DNA of 64,000 nucleotides from Ectothiorhodospira haloalkaliphila ATCC 51935 (GCF_000633935.1 NZ_KK214996.1:297729-361728), one strand, 5' to 3'. Shown: positions 40,854-52,126, counted from the first letter of the stretch. Numbers and translations: made by a program. Notes: a model not told the origin generated them from the sequence alone.

Positions 40854-40890
40854 TGGGAAAGCCCTCTAACGTGTAATCAAGAAGTCGGTC

Positions 40891-40906
40891 GGATTCAGGA
40901 GAATCC
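40891..40906 (-). other. Stem-loop between antenna alpha and beta genes
   Basis: GGATTC-N4-GAATCC, a perfect six-base stem, 4 bases after the alpha stop. Intercistronic hairpins in antenna operons often set the relative amounts of messages; here that is an inference. Confidence 0.5.
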
Positions 40907-40910
40907 AGAC

Positions 40911-41108
40911 TTACTCGGAAACTTCCGCAGACGCATCATAGGTCAGCGGGTTGTAGTTGTCATTGGAGTACACGAAAGCGTGCACAGCCAGAGCAACAAC
41001 CAGAACCGTGATCAGAATGGGCATCAACCAGGTGCCGGGGTTAACCACCAGCCACAGCTTCCAGTCGTCTCTGGGGTTGCTTGGCTTGCTCGGTCTGTAT
41101 TCGCTCAT
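40911..41108 (-). CDS. Light-harvesting antenna alpha subunit, LH2-like
   Basis: 65 residues. A polar N-terminal extension of about 15 residues (SEYRPSKPSNPRDD) precedes the conserved WKLWLVVNPGTWLMP, where VVNP is typical of LH2 (PucA) alpha; LH1 alpha usually has a DPRR motif here. One transmembrane helix (about 28-48) carries the bacteriochlorophyll ligand in VALAVHAFVYS. The tail is acidic. ATG at 41108 with AGAGGG about nine bases upstream, a ribosome site nearly identical to that of the beta gene. It precedes beta, the reverse of the usual beta-alpha order. No reaction-centre gene is adjacent. Confidence 0.92.
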   Translation of the reverse strand: MSEYRPSKPSNPRDDWKLWLVVNPGTWLMPILITVLVVALAVHAFVYSNDNYNPLTYDASAEVSE

Positions 41109-41166
41109 AGATAAAGCCCTCTTGGTTTAAGACCAGGCCCCTGTGGAGGCCAGGATGTTTTCAACC

Positions 41167-41187
41167 GCCACATGTCAGACATGTGGC
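41167..41187. promoter_or_regulatory. Perfect 21-bp palindrome upstream of antenna alpha
   Basis: GCCACATGTC-A-GACATGTGGC: ten-base arms, one-base centre, 59 bases before the alpha start. It could be an operator or, if transcription starts near 41310, a hairpin in the leader. It does not fit the PpsR/CrtJ TGT-N12-ACA spacing. Confidence 0.65.
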
Positions 41188-41316
41188 CAAGGTTGACACT
41201 TGAATCAGATACGGACCCCGACAGGAAAGGCCGGGACACTCCCTGAACAGTCTTTTTTTGCTTATTGCCTGGCAGGGTGTTTCTGATCCAAAAACCCCTG
41301 CTTTGGTCTGGTTGTA

Positions 41317-41344
41317 AGTCTACGTTGACAGGATTAAATGTCAA
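41317..41344 (-). promoter_or_regulatory. Candidate promoter of the antenna operon with inverted repeat
   Basis: On the minus strand TTGACA (41344-41339), a 16-base spacer and TAGACT (41322-41317). The -35 hexamer is one arm of a perfect inverted repeat TTGACA-N8-TGTCAA (41325-41344), so a dimeric regulator bound there would compete with RNA polymerase. The predicted leader is about 200 bases. Confidence 0.45.
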
Positions 41345-41561
41345 GCTGACCTACCACCACTGAATGAGGAAACAGAACAGTCCGCAACTTCGTTAATAAA
41401 TCAAAAAAATCAGCACCTTAAAAAAACATCGTGGCACTCGAAGGATGGCCAACCAAGCCATACCCACAGGCGTGGCTGTCATTTTTCTGATCCAGATCAT
41501 CATTTTGACTCGGCGGTGAGAGCTCCCAACTCAGCGGGCAGACCAACCACGCAACAACCAC

Positions 41562-41600
41562 AAAAAAAGGGGCGCCGCGGCTTGCCACCGCGACGCCCCT
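41562..41600 (-). terminator. Rho-independent terminator after the pucC-like gene
   Basis: The minus strand reads GGGGCGTCGCGG-N7-CCGCGGCGCCCC, one mismatch, then TTTTTTT. It starts 13 bases after the pucC stop, separating the bchL-pucC message from the antenna message. Confidence 0.9.
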
Positions 41601-41613
41601 GAGTCCATCACCA

Positions 41614-43056
41614 TCAAGTGCTGGGGAAGTCCGGCATGCCGAAACGGGCATCCCCAGTACCATGGCGCGGCCCGCCCTCACGCAGCAGCGGAATCATGAC
41701 CACCAGCGCGGCCAGGAGGATACCGATCTCCAGGTAATACACCGCCAGGTAACCCGTTGCTGGCGATGCCAGGGTCTCCCCGAGCAGCCCGCCACCGGTG
41801 ATGAGGCCGACAAGGTCGCGGATGATGCCCCCCAGGGCGATGGCGCCCCCGGCGGCAGTCGCCTGCACGGCCCCCCAGGCCCCCACGGCCATGCCGCTTT
41901 GCTGGTCGCGTGCAAAGGCCATCATGGCCAACAGGGTGGAGACCGCAAACAGCCCTCCCCCAAAGCCGATCAGGCCGGTGCCCAGACGGAAGATCAGGGT
42001 GGACTGCAAGGGCACCGCCAGCACCACGATGATGAAGGCCACCACGCCGATGACCGCGCCGATGGCACCCACCCGGTAGGGATCACCGCCACGGGTGAGC
42101 ACGTAGCCGGCCAGGGAGAAGGCCATGAGCATCCCCATGGCCCACAGGGCCGTGAGCGTGGTGGTGGCAGACACCGACATGCCCAGGATCTCACCCCCAT
42201 AGGGTTCGAGCAGGATGTCCTGCATGTTGAAGCCGACGGTCCCCAGACCGATCACCACCAGCAGTCGGCGCACGTGCCCCACGGAGGCAAGGGCACGCCA
42301 GGCCTCCAGGAACGGCACTCCCGGCTCATGGCGGGCCTTGGCTCGATCATGATCAATCGCCTCCTGTTTCCACAGGGCGAACAGGTTCACCACAATGGTG
42401 ACCACGGCCACGCCCTGCAGCACCTCGATCAGGCGACCAGGACTATAGTCGGTCAGCAACCAGCCAAAGATACCGGAGGCCAGCACCATGCCCAGAAGCA
42501 GGATCACGTAGAGCAGTGCCACCACACGGGGCCGCTGCTCGGGGGCCGCCAGATCCGTGGCCAGGGCCAGACCGGCCGTTTGTGTGGTATGCAGGCCCGC
42601 CCCCACCAGCAGAAAGGCCAGGGCTGCCGCCATGGGGCCCAGGAAGGCCGGGCCGCTCCCGTCAGCCAGCACCAGCAGGGCAAACGGCATGATGGCCAGG
42701 CCACCGAATTGAAGCATGGTGCCGAACCACAGATAGGGCACCCGTCGCCAACCGAAGGCAGATCGGTGATTGTCGGAGCGATGGCCCAACAGGGCCCTCA
42801 AGGGGGCAAACAGCAGTGGCAGGGAGACCATCAGGGCCACCAGCCAGGCGCCGACCCCCATTTCCACCACCATGACCCGGTTCAGGGTACCCGTGAGCAG
42901 CACAATGGCCATACCCACCGATATCTGGAACAACGCCAGGCGCAACAGGCGCGGCAAGGGCAGTTCCTTGGTGGCCGCATCGGCGAACGGCAGGATCGAG
43001 GGACCCAACCGTTTCAGGATGCCCATGAAGGCGCTTGAGGCCTTTCTATCCTTCAT
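41614..43056 (-). CDS. PucC/LhaA-family antenna assembly protein (BCD-family transporter)
   Basis: Major-facilitator-like membrane protein of 480 residues with about 12 transmembrane helices, needed in relatives for assembling LH1 or LH2. Family hallmarks are LPRLLRLALFQISVGMAIVLLTGTLNRVMVVE near the N-terminus, LRALLGHRSDNHRSAFGWRRVPYLWFGT, GAGLHTTQTAGLALATDLA and VGFNMQDILLEPYGGEILGMSV. It cannot be decided from sequence alone whether it is the LH1 (lhaA) or LH2 (pucC) paralog. It is 48 bases after bchL, co-directional, and followed by a terminator and then the antenna pair. Confidence 0.93.
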   Translation of the reverse strand: MKDRKASSAFMGILKRLGPSILPFADAATKELPLPRLLRLALFQISVGMAIVLLTGTLNRVMVVEMGVGAWLVALMVSLPLLFAPLRALLGHRSDNHRSAFGWRRVPYLWFGTMLQFGGLAIMPFALLVLADGSGPAFLGPMAAALAFLLVGAGLHTTQTAGLALATDLAAPEQRPRVVALLYVILLLGMVLASGIFGWLLTDYSPGRLIEVLQGVAVVTIVVNLFALWKQEAIDHDRAKARHEPGVPFLEAWRALASVGHVRRLLVVIGLGTVGFNMQDILLEPYGGEILGMSVSATTTLTALWAMGMLMAFSLAGYVLTRGGDPYRVGAIGAVIGVVAFIIVVLAVPLQSTLIFRLGTGLIGFGGGLFAVSTLLAMMAFARDQQSGMAVGAWGAVQATAAGGAIALGGIIRDLVGLITGGGLLGETLASPATGYLAVYYLEIGILLAALVVMIPLLREGGPRHGTGDARFGMPDFPST

Positions 43057-43104
43057 CGCTGATCACTCCCACTGGTCTGGTGCATGCGATACCTCCGGCG
43101 ACCA

Positions 43105-44232
<1,128 letters not shown>

Positions 44233-44631
44233 TCAGCCGCCGAGTTTACGGTGAAACCAGAGGTTGCGGGCTTCGTTGATCACCAGCCAGATGATCCCGG
44301 CCCACACCATGAGGTCGGCCACGTAGTAGATCAGTGCGCGCCCGTCGCCTTCCTGCCCCACCCAGGCCTTCATGCCCATGCCCAGGGTGAGTCCGCCGAA
44401 GAAGAGCAATACCGACATCACACGATGACGCGCCACGCGGTCCGTAAAGGCCATGTACTCCTGCTCACCCCGCAGCCACTCTTCGTCCACATCCTGCTCA
44501 TATTCCATGCCCGGCTCCTGTTCCGTGACCTCCATGTGCTCCTGAGCCGCGATGGGTGCCCCACAGCCTGGACAGGTGGGGGCCTTGTCCGATACTTCCC
44601 GGCCGCATTCGGGACATTCAATTAACGCCAT
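44233..44631 (-). CDS. Zinc-ribbon membrane protein of unknown function
   Basis: 132 residues. An N-terminal zinc ribbon has CPECGREVSDKAPTCPGCG (four cysteines, about 6-24). An acidic linker follows, then two transmembrane helices (about 70-90, VMSVLLFFGGLTLGMGM, and about 100-120, IYYVADLMVWAGIIWLVI) and a short basic end. ATG at 44631 preceded by AAGGGG. I do not recognise a specific family. It is divergent from the 884-residue ATP-binding protein and 231 bases upstream of bchL on the same strand. Confidence 0.72.
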   Translation of the reverse strand: MALIECPECGREVSDKAPTCPGCGAPIAAQEHMEVTEQEPGMEYEQDVDEEWLRGEQEYMAFTDRVARHRVMSVLLFFGGLTLGMGMKAWVGQEGDGRALIYYVADLMVWAGIIWLVINEARNLWFHRKLGG

Positions 44632-44782
44632 TGGTCATCCCCTTGTAAATTGAAGCGCAGATTGGGCCCCTTGCCGCACGGGTCTGCCATGTCCCGCGAC
44701 TGATCCGGTTTGGGCCCGTCACCCCGCGCATGATACAAGGCGATCAACACCGGGTGAATACTTACTCCCGGGAAGTTCATCC

Positions 44783-47437
44783 ATGACGGCACAAGCCGCC
44801 GTTCCCATGATCCAGGGCAAGTTCATGACACACGAAGCCGAGGTTACACGCGTCTCCACCGGGCTGCCAGGTCTGGACGAAGTGATCGACTGTCTGCGCA
44901 TCGGCGACAACGTGGTCTGGCGCGTGGACCATGTGGATGATTATCAACGCTTCATCGACAGCTTCGTGCAGGCAGCCGTCGCTCGCAACCGAAGCATCAT
45001 CTACCTGCGTTTCGGTCATCACGCTCCGCTTGTGGAGGCCGGCCCCAATGTACGGGTGGTCCATCTGGATGCCCTGATTGGCTTCGAGGCCTTCACGGAA
45101 CATGTGTACCGCCTGATCACGGATCATGGGCGCGGGGCCTTCTACGTATTCGACTGCCTCTCCGACCTGCTGGAGAACTGGGCCACCGACCTGATGGTGG
45201 GCAATCTGTTCCGTGTGGTCTGCCCCTACCTGTTCGAACTGGATACCGTGGCTTATTTCGGCCTGCTCAACGACCGCCACTCTCACACCACGGTGGCACG
45301 CATCCGGGAGACCACCCAGGTGCTCATCGACGTGCGCCGCACCGCAAGCGAATGCCATGTGCAACCGGTGAAGGTCTGGCGGCGCCAGTCTCCCACCATG
45401 TTCCTGCCCCACCGTCACCGGGGACACCGGTTCGAACCGGTGATCGACAGCAGCGATGCCACCCGTGTGCAAACGGCCCTGCAACCTGATCACAGTCAGG
45501 GTCCGCAACGCCAACTGGACTATTGGGACACCTTGTTCCTGGAGGCCGCCCGGCAGCTTGAAAGGCCGGATGACGAAAAAGGCCAGGCCGCCCAGGTGGA
45601 ACGCCTCTGCCGGGTGCTCCTGGGGCGGGATGAACGCATCCTGGGGCTGGCGCGGCGATTCTTCCGCCTCGAGGACCTGATGGCGATTCGCGCCCGGGTG
45701 ATCGGCAGCGGCTACATCGGTGGCAAGGCAGCCGGCATGCTACTGGCCCGACGCATCCTGCTGGACGCGGATGCGAACACCTGGGAAGAGCACCTGGAGC
45801 CCCATGATTCATTCTTTCTGGGCACCGATGTGTACTACTCCTTTCTGGTACACAACGGCCTATGGCCACTGCTCATGCGCCAGCACGAACCCGAAGGTTA
45901 TTACAGCGAGGGTCGCGCGCTGCACGCGCGCATGCTCAAGGGCGAACTGCCCGAGGAAACCCGCCTGGAACTGGCCCGGATGCTGGATTATTTCGGCCAG
46001 TATCCCATCCTGGTCCGCTCCAGCAGCCTGCTGGAGGACGGCTTTGGCAACGCCTTCGCAGGCAAGTATGACAGCGTCTTCCTGGTGAACCAGGGCGCCC
46101 CCGAGGAGCGACTGGCAAAACTGGAGGAGGCCATCCGCCAGGTCTTCGCCAGTACCATGGGTGAAGATGCCCTGGTGTATCGCCAGCAGCGGGGCCTGGA
46201 CGGCATGGAGGAACCCATGGCGCTCCTGTTGCAGCGGGTGAACGGTCGCTATCACGGTCGTCATTACCTGCCGGATGCTGCCGGGGTGGGCGTGTCGCGC
46301 AACATCTTCACCTGGGATCCGCAGATGGATCCCGCCGCCGGCATGGCGCGACTGGTGGTGGGCCTGGGCACACGGGCCGTGGATCGCAATGATGACGACC
46401 ACGCCTGTGTTGTCCCATTGGATCACCCGGAGAAGCGCCCGTTCCGGGATGACGAGGATGCCATGCGCTTCTCCCAGCACCAGGCCGACACCCTGGATGT
46501 AACCGACAACGTTCTGACCAGTATTCCCTTGCGCCAGTTGGCACCGCTGGATGCGGATATGGAACGCATCCTGGGCTGGTGTGGAGAGCAGGACCGCGAG
46601 GCTGTGCGGCGGGCCCGGGAACATGGCCTCACGCCGCCCTGGCGGATCAGTTTCGCCCCGCTTCTCTCACGAACCCGTTTCGTGCCACTGATGCAGCAGC
46701 TACTGGGAACCCTGGAAGCCACGTATGAGTATCCGGTGGACGTGGAATTCACGGTACACATCGGCCTTGAGGGGCAACCCTCGTTCAATCTGGTGCAGTG
46801 CCGCCCCCTGCAGACACTGGGGCAAAACCGGCCCGTGACGGTGCCGGAGGCCGTGTCGAACGACCGATTGCTGCTGGCAACCCAGGGGCATTTCATGGGT
46901 GGCAGCATGGATCAGCCCATTCACCGGGTGATCCGCGTGGACGGCGGGCGTTACAGTGCCCTGACCTCGCACCAGAAATTCGCCGTGGCCCGCCTCGTGG
47001 GACAGGTCAATCGCGCCATGAAGAATCGGGATGACTGCCCTACCCTGTTGATCGGCCCAGGTCGCTGGGGGACCAGCACGCCGGAACTGGGCGTGCCCAT
47101 CCGGTTCGCGGACATCAGTCGCATGGCGGTCCTCATGGAGGTGGCTGAACTGGGCGGCGGCGTGGTGCCGGACCTGTCCTACGGGTCGCATTTCTTCCAG
47201 GATCTGGTGGAATCACGCATCGCCTACGTGGCCGTGCGTCCTCACGACCGGCACACCGACTACCATCCCGAGTGGCTGAATCGCGCGCCACGGGAGGTGA
47301 TCGATGAAGATGCGCTGGATGGCCTGGATGCCGACGTGCTGGCGAGCATAACGGTGCATGACGTCGCCGGGGTTGGCCTGAGGCTGGTGGCCGACGTGGT
47401 GAGTCAGCGGCTGGTGTGTTACCAGGAAGGCAAATGA
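44783..47437 (+). CDS. KaiC-like / PEP-synthase-like ATP-binding fusion protein, function unknown
   Basis: 884 residues in three parts. Residues 20-210 look like a KaiC/RecA-type domain: STGLPGLDEVI matches the KaiC entry motif and AFYVFDCLSD a Walker B strand, but the P-loop is replaced by WRVDHVDDY. Residues ~305-680 resemble the ATP-binding domain of PEP synthase/PPDK: GYIGGKAAGMLLAR, ILVRSSSLLEDGFGNAFAGKYDSVF, GMARLVVGLGTRAVDR and a final CRPLQT. Residues 750-815 (LLIGPGRWGTSTPELGVP, YGSHFFQDLV) form a conserved block seen in PEP-synthase-like proteins. The swivelling phospho-histidine domain and the PEP/pyruvate barrel are absent, so it is not a complete PEP synthase. ATG with GGAAG upstream. 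Apparently monocistronic. Confidence 0.78.
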   Translation: MTAQAAVPMIQGKFMTHEAEVTRVSTGLPGLDEVIDCLRIGDNVVWRVDHVDDYQRFIDSFVQAAVARNRSIIYLRFGHHAPLVEAGPNVRVVHLDALIGFEAFTEHVYRLITDHGRGAFYVFDCLSDLLENWATDLMVGNLFRVVCPYLFELDTVAYFGLLNDRHSHTTVARIRETTQVLIDVRRTASECHVQPVKVWRRQSPTMFLPHRHRGHRFEPVIDSSDATRVQTALQPDHSQGPQRQLDYWDTLFLEAARQLERPDDEKGQAAQVERLCRVLLGRDERILGLARRFFRLEDLMAIRARVIGSGYIGGKAAGMLLARRILLDADANTWEEHLEPHDSFFLGTDVYYSFLVHNGLWPLLMRQHEPEGYYSEGRALHARMLKGELPEETRLELARMLDYFGQYPILVRSSSLLEDGFGNAFAGKYDSVFLVNQGAPEERLAKLEEAIRQVFASTMGEDALVYRQQRGLDGMEEPMALLLQRVNGRYHGRHYLPDAAGVGVSRNIFTWDPQMDPAAGMARLVVGLGTRAVDRNDDDHACVVPLDHPEKRPFRDDEDAMRFSQHQADTLDVTDNVLTSIPLRQLAPLDADMERILGWCGEQDREAVRRAREHGLTPPWRISFAPLLSRTRFVPLMQQLLGTLEATYEYPVDVEFTVHIGLEGQPSFNLVQCRPLQTLGQNRPVTVPEAVSNDRLLLATQGHFMGGSMDQPIHRVIRVDGGRYSALTSHQKFAVARLVGQVNRAMKNRDDCPTLLIGPGRWGTSTPELGVPIRFADISRMAVLMEVAELGGGVVPDLSYGSHFFQDLVESRIAYVAVRPHDRHTDYHPEWLNRAPREVIDEDALDGLDADVLASITVHDVAGVGLRLVADVVSQRLVCYQEGK

Positions 47438-47479
47438 GAGCCCCTCTCCCGCTTGCGGGAGAGGGGTTGGGGTGAGGGG
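47438..47479. repeat. Short intergenic inverted repeat
   Basis: CCCCTCTCCCGC-TT-GCGGGAGAGGGG then TTGGGGTGAGGGGC, starting directly after the stop of the 884-residue protein and lying between it and the convergent gdhA end. Confidence 0.85.
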
Positions 47480-47497
47480 CCGGCGTGCCCCCGGGCG

Positions 47498-48868
<1,371 letters not shown>

Positions 48869-48952
48869 TCAATGTGTTTAAGCGCGGTATTGTAACCTTT
48901 CACACAATTCCTTGGGTAATTCCCATCAGACCTTGAAGCACCCCAGGCCCCC

Positions 48953-51900
48953 CTATGAATCCGGGGCGGTAAGAAATTCCACACGGTTGCGACCTGAGGA
49001 CTTGGCCTGATACAGGGCCTTGTCAGCCCGCTGCAAGGCATCATCCGGCGACATATCCGTGGAGCATAAGGGGGTCAGGCCGATACTCACCGTCACCGGA
49101 ATGCTCAGTCCGTGAACGTTCACCGGCACCTGTTCCACCCGGGCACGCAAACGCTCGGCCAGGTGCAGGGCTGCCTCGATGGCGGTATCCGGCAGGAGCA
49201 CGGAAAACTCTTCCCCCCCTACCCGGCCCGGGGTGTCCGTCTTGCGCAGACAGTCGCGCATCAGGTGGGCAAAATGCCGCAGTACCGCGTCACCTGCGGA
49301 GTGACCAAAATTGTCGTTCACGGCCTTGAAGTGGTCCAGATCCAGCATCATCACCACCGCCCGATGGCCATTGCGCTCCAGGCGGGCGATCTCCTCGGTG
49401 ACACGAGAGAGGAAGTGCCGGCGATTCGCCAGACCCGTGAGATAGTCCGTGGTGGCCATCTCCCGAAGTTCCTGCTCCATGCGCTTGCGCTCGCTGATGT
49501 CCGTGACCGTGCCCACCATGCGCAGGGGCTTGCCACGCTCATCACGGCGCACCACCAGCCCCCTGGACAGGATCCACCGCCAGCCGCCTCGGCTATCGCG
49601 CACCCGATGCTCGCAGACAAAGTTGGGCAAGCGGCCATCCAGATGCGACCACAGATGCTCGTTGAGATGATCAAGGTCGTCGGGGTGCACCCGAGCCAGC
49701 CACTGCTGGTAATGGGGTGTGGCGCCTCCATCGTCGATACCCACGATTTCCTTGCACCGATGAGACAGGACGGCCTCGTCGGTGTCCGGCTTCCAGTCCC
49801 AGACGCCATCCCCGGCCCCCTCCAGGGCAAAACGCCAGCGTTCCGCACTCTCCTTCAAGGCCTCGGCATCCCGCGTGCGCTCGATGGCAATGGCCGCCAG
49901 GTTGGCCTTTTCCTGAATCAGATGAATGTCGCGTGCGCTGGGGCTGTGGATGTATTCATGGTAGACGGCAAACGTCCCGAGCACCTGTCCACGGGTCGAC
50001 AGGATCGGTGCCGACCAGCAGGAGGCCAGACCGGCCTCCCGGGCAACGTTCTTGCCCGGAGCCCAACGCGGATCCGTCTGGATATCCTCCGAGATCACCA
50101 CCTTGCCGGTGGCCGCCGAATGCCCGCAACTACCGATATTTTCCTGTATGGGAGTGCCGTTGACAGCGCGAGTGAAAAAGGCCGGCAGGCTCGGAGCAGC
50201 GCCCACCAACAAGGCGCCATGGGCGTCGTCAGCGAGCATGATGCTGCAGCGCATGTCCGGGCATTCCAGTTCCACCTCCTCGGCCAGTACATCCAGGATG
50301 ATCTGCAGCTCAGCCCCCTGGGCCAGCAGTGAGAGCACATGGCTACGGGCAGCCTCTCGCTGCTCTTCCTGTTTTCGGGGGGTGATATCCGTCAACACCC
50401 CCTCGAAGACCAGAGGCTCACCGTCCTCGCCATATTCCGCGCGGGTGAATTCCTCGATCCATATGATGTCGCCGGTCCCCGTGACCACTCGATACTCTTG
50501 GCGATATCGCGGACGTCTCAGGCGCACATGCTCCGCGACCTCTGCCTGCGATCGGGCTCGATCATCCGGGTGTATCACGTCCAGGAAGGGGATCTGCCCA
50601 GAAACCAGCTCTGCAGCCGAAAGCCCCCACCGCGACACGTTGCTGGAGATATATTCCACCGGCCGGCCAGTCTGAGGCGACCAGCGACACAGCACCACCG
50701 GGCTTGATTCCACCACCTTGTTGGCCAGTTCCAGGGCCTCCATGGCAGTGAGCCTGTCCAGGGCCACGGAGAGATCATCGACCATCTCCACCAGGAGCGC
50801 CTCCACGGAGGGGATGAAGAAACCATGCTCGTCGGAAAAAAGGTTCACCGTACCGGTGACGGCTCCCCGACTCCCAATGGCAAACCGGGCCACGGACCGT
50901 CGGCCAGCCCGGGCTGCGGCCCGGGAACCCGGGAGCCCCTCATCCGGACGGAGTTCATTGAGCACCAGTCGCTCGCCGTCATTCGGCATCGGATCCTTTT
51001 GCCATTCCCTGGAACTATGGAACGGATCCACGTCGCCCACATCCTCGCCGGCTCGAACGAAGACCCGCAGATTGCGGGTATCCGACAGGTCCCACACACC
51101 GATCCAGCAGGCACTGAACCCACCCATCTCAACGCTGATGCGGCAGACCTCCTGCAACAGGGGCTTGAGGCCACGACTGCGAACGATGGCCTGATTGACC
51201 CGGCTGATCATGGTGTGCAGGTGCTTTTCCCGGCGAGCTTCCCGGGCCGTCTGCTGAATCTGCGTGAGGTCCTGCAAGATGACGATGCAGCATCGCAGGC
51301 CGCCCCTGGCATCGCGCACTGCGCGCAGGTGGATGCCCGCATACACCACATGGCCATCCCGATGCAGGAAGCGCTTTTCTCCCGTATGGGCCTGCGTGCC
51401 GCCGGAGCACAGTTTCTGGAGGGTCTGCGGGTCAAACACGGGATCCGATGGATCGGAGATCTCCTCCCACGACCGCTCAAGCAGCACGCTGCGCTCGTAA
51501 CCCAGGATTTCGCATAACCGGTCGTTGACCTCGCGCCAGCGGAGATCCACCGGGTTCAGGATGGCCATACCCATCACGTGCAGGTCATAAAAATGCCGCA
51601 GCAGACCATCGGTTTGGGAAGCCAGGGGGCGGTTACGCAGGCGTTCTGCGAGCAAAAACACGAATCGGTCCGGTTCACCGTCGCGCCCGGGTTCACATGC
51701 CACTTGCAGATCCACCCGGAAACTGCGCCCGGCAGTGTCCGCGCAAGCCACATCCTGGGCGAGAGAAGCCCCGTGTTCGGTGGCCTCACGAAAGAGATTC
51801 TCAAATAGTTCAGGCTCACCGGGGGCCACCAACTCCCCCAGGTGCAGACGTCCTCGCATCCCCTTGCCCTGGCGCTCATTGAGCCGCAGCAGGCTGCCGG

Positions 51901-52126
51901 CCATGTCGTTGAGATCCAGGATGATCCCGTCACGATCCGAGTGAATGGTGGCAAGCGGCACCCCGGGGGTGGAAGACACATTTCCCCCACCCGGGGCGTT
52001 CACCAACCAGGGTGTTGTCCTATCCTGTGACATTGAGGCCCGCCCGGCCTTGGCAAGGGGACGACCCCCTCCGTTATTCGACAATAGCATCGCCGCGATA
52101 TCCCTGAGGAGATATGAGACCATCAT
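48953..52126 (-). CDS. Multi-sensor diguanylate cyclase (PAS/GAF-GGDEF)
   Basis: Makes c-di-GMP. 1057 residues, no clear membrane segments. Order: a divergent PAS-like region (about 55-165), PAS (about 180-300), GAF (about 310-460), PAS (about 470-590), GAF (about 600-755), PAS with PAC (about 765-885) and GGDEF (about 890-1050). The active site is GGEEF (about 970) and the product-inhibition site RxxD (RKTD) lies five residues before it, so feedback control is expected. There is no EAL domain. The start may be the internal ATG at MSQDRTTPW (residue 32). A likely receiver is the PilZ protein at 36575. Confidence 0.92.
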   Translation of the reverse strand: MMVSYLLRDIAAMLLSNNGGGRPLAKAGRASMSQDRTTPWLVNAPGGGNVSSTPGVPLATIHSDRDGIILDLNDMAGSLLRLNERQGKGMRGRLHLGELVAPGEPELFENLFREATEHGASLAQDVACADTAGRSFRVDLQVACEPGRDGEPDRFVFLLAERLRNRPLASQTDGLLRHFYDLHVMGMAILNPVDLRWREVNDRLCEILGYERSVLLERSWEEISDPSDPVFDPQTLQKLCSGGTQAHTGEKRFLHRDGHVVYAGIHLRAVRDARGGLRCCIVILQDLTQIQQTAREARREKHLHTMISRVNQAIVRSRGLKPLLQEVCRISVEMGGFSACWIGVWDLSDTRNLRVFVRAGEDVGDVDPFHSSREWQKDPMPNDGERLVLNELRPDEGLPGSRAAARAGRRSVARFAIGSRGAVTGTVNLFSDEHGFFIPSVEALLVEMVDDLSVALDRLTAMEALELANKVVESSPVVLCRWSPQTGRPVEYISSNVSRWGLSAAELVSGQIPFLDVIHPDDRARSQAEVAEHVRLRRPRYRQEYRVVTGTGDIIWIEEFTRAEYGEDGEPLVFEGVLTDITPRKQEEQREAARSHVLSLLAQGAELQIILDVLAEEVELECPDMRCSIMLADDAHGALLVGAAPSLPAFFTRAVNGTPIQENIGSCGHSAATGKVVISEDIQTDPRWAPGKNVAREAGLASCWSAPILSTRGQVLGTFAVYHEYIHSPSARDIHLIQEKANLAAIAIERTRDAEALKESAERWRFALEGAGDGVWDWKPDTDEAVLSHRCKEIVGIDDGGATPHYQQWLARVHPDDLDHLNEHLWSHLDGRLPNFVCEHRVRDSRGGWRWILSRGLVVRRDERGKPLRMVGTVTDISERKRMEQELREMATTDYLTGLANRRHFLSRVTEEIARLERNGHRAVVMMLDLDHFKAVNDNFGHSAGDAVLRHFAHLMRDCLRKTDTPGRVGGEEFSVLLPDTAIEAALHLAERLRARVEQVPVNVHGLSIPVTVSIGLTPLCSTDMSPDDALQRADKALYQAKSSGRNRVEFLTAPDS

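Larger units (their letters stand above)
41109..41613. other. 505-bp leader/regulatory gap upstream of the antenna operon
   Basis: No gene is visible. From pucC towards the antenna genes it contains the pucC terminator (41562-41600), an AT-rich stretch (41390-41430), a candidate promoter overlapping an inverted repeat (41317-41344) and a 21-bp palindrome (41167-41187). It is markedly more AT-rich than the rest of the window. Confidence 0.7.

Noticed and set aside
40428-41114. 228-codon plus-strand frame across the antenna genes
   Set aside because: Both antenna subunits on the minus strand are unmistakable; this frame is their complement plus leader.
41105-41344. 79-codon minus-strand frame upstream of antenna alpha
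   Set aside because: It overlaps the leader palindrome and has no family resemblance; more likely untranslated leader.
44783-47437. Complete phosphoenolpyruvate synthase
   Set aside because: Only the ATP-binding part matches; the phospho-histidine and PEP-binding domains are missing.
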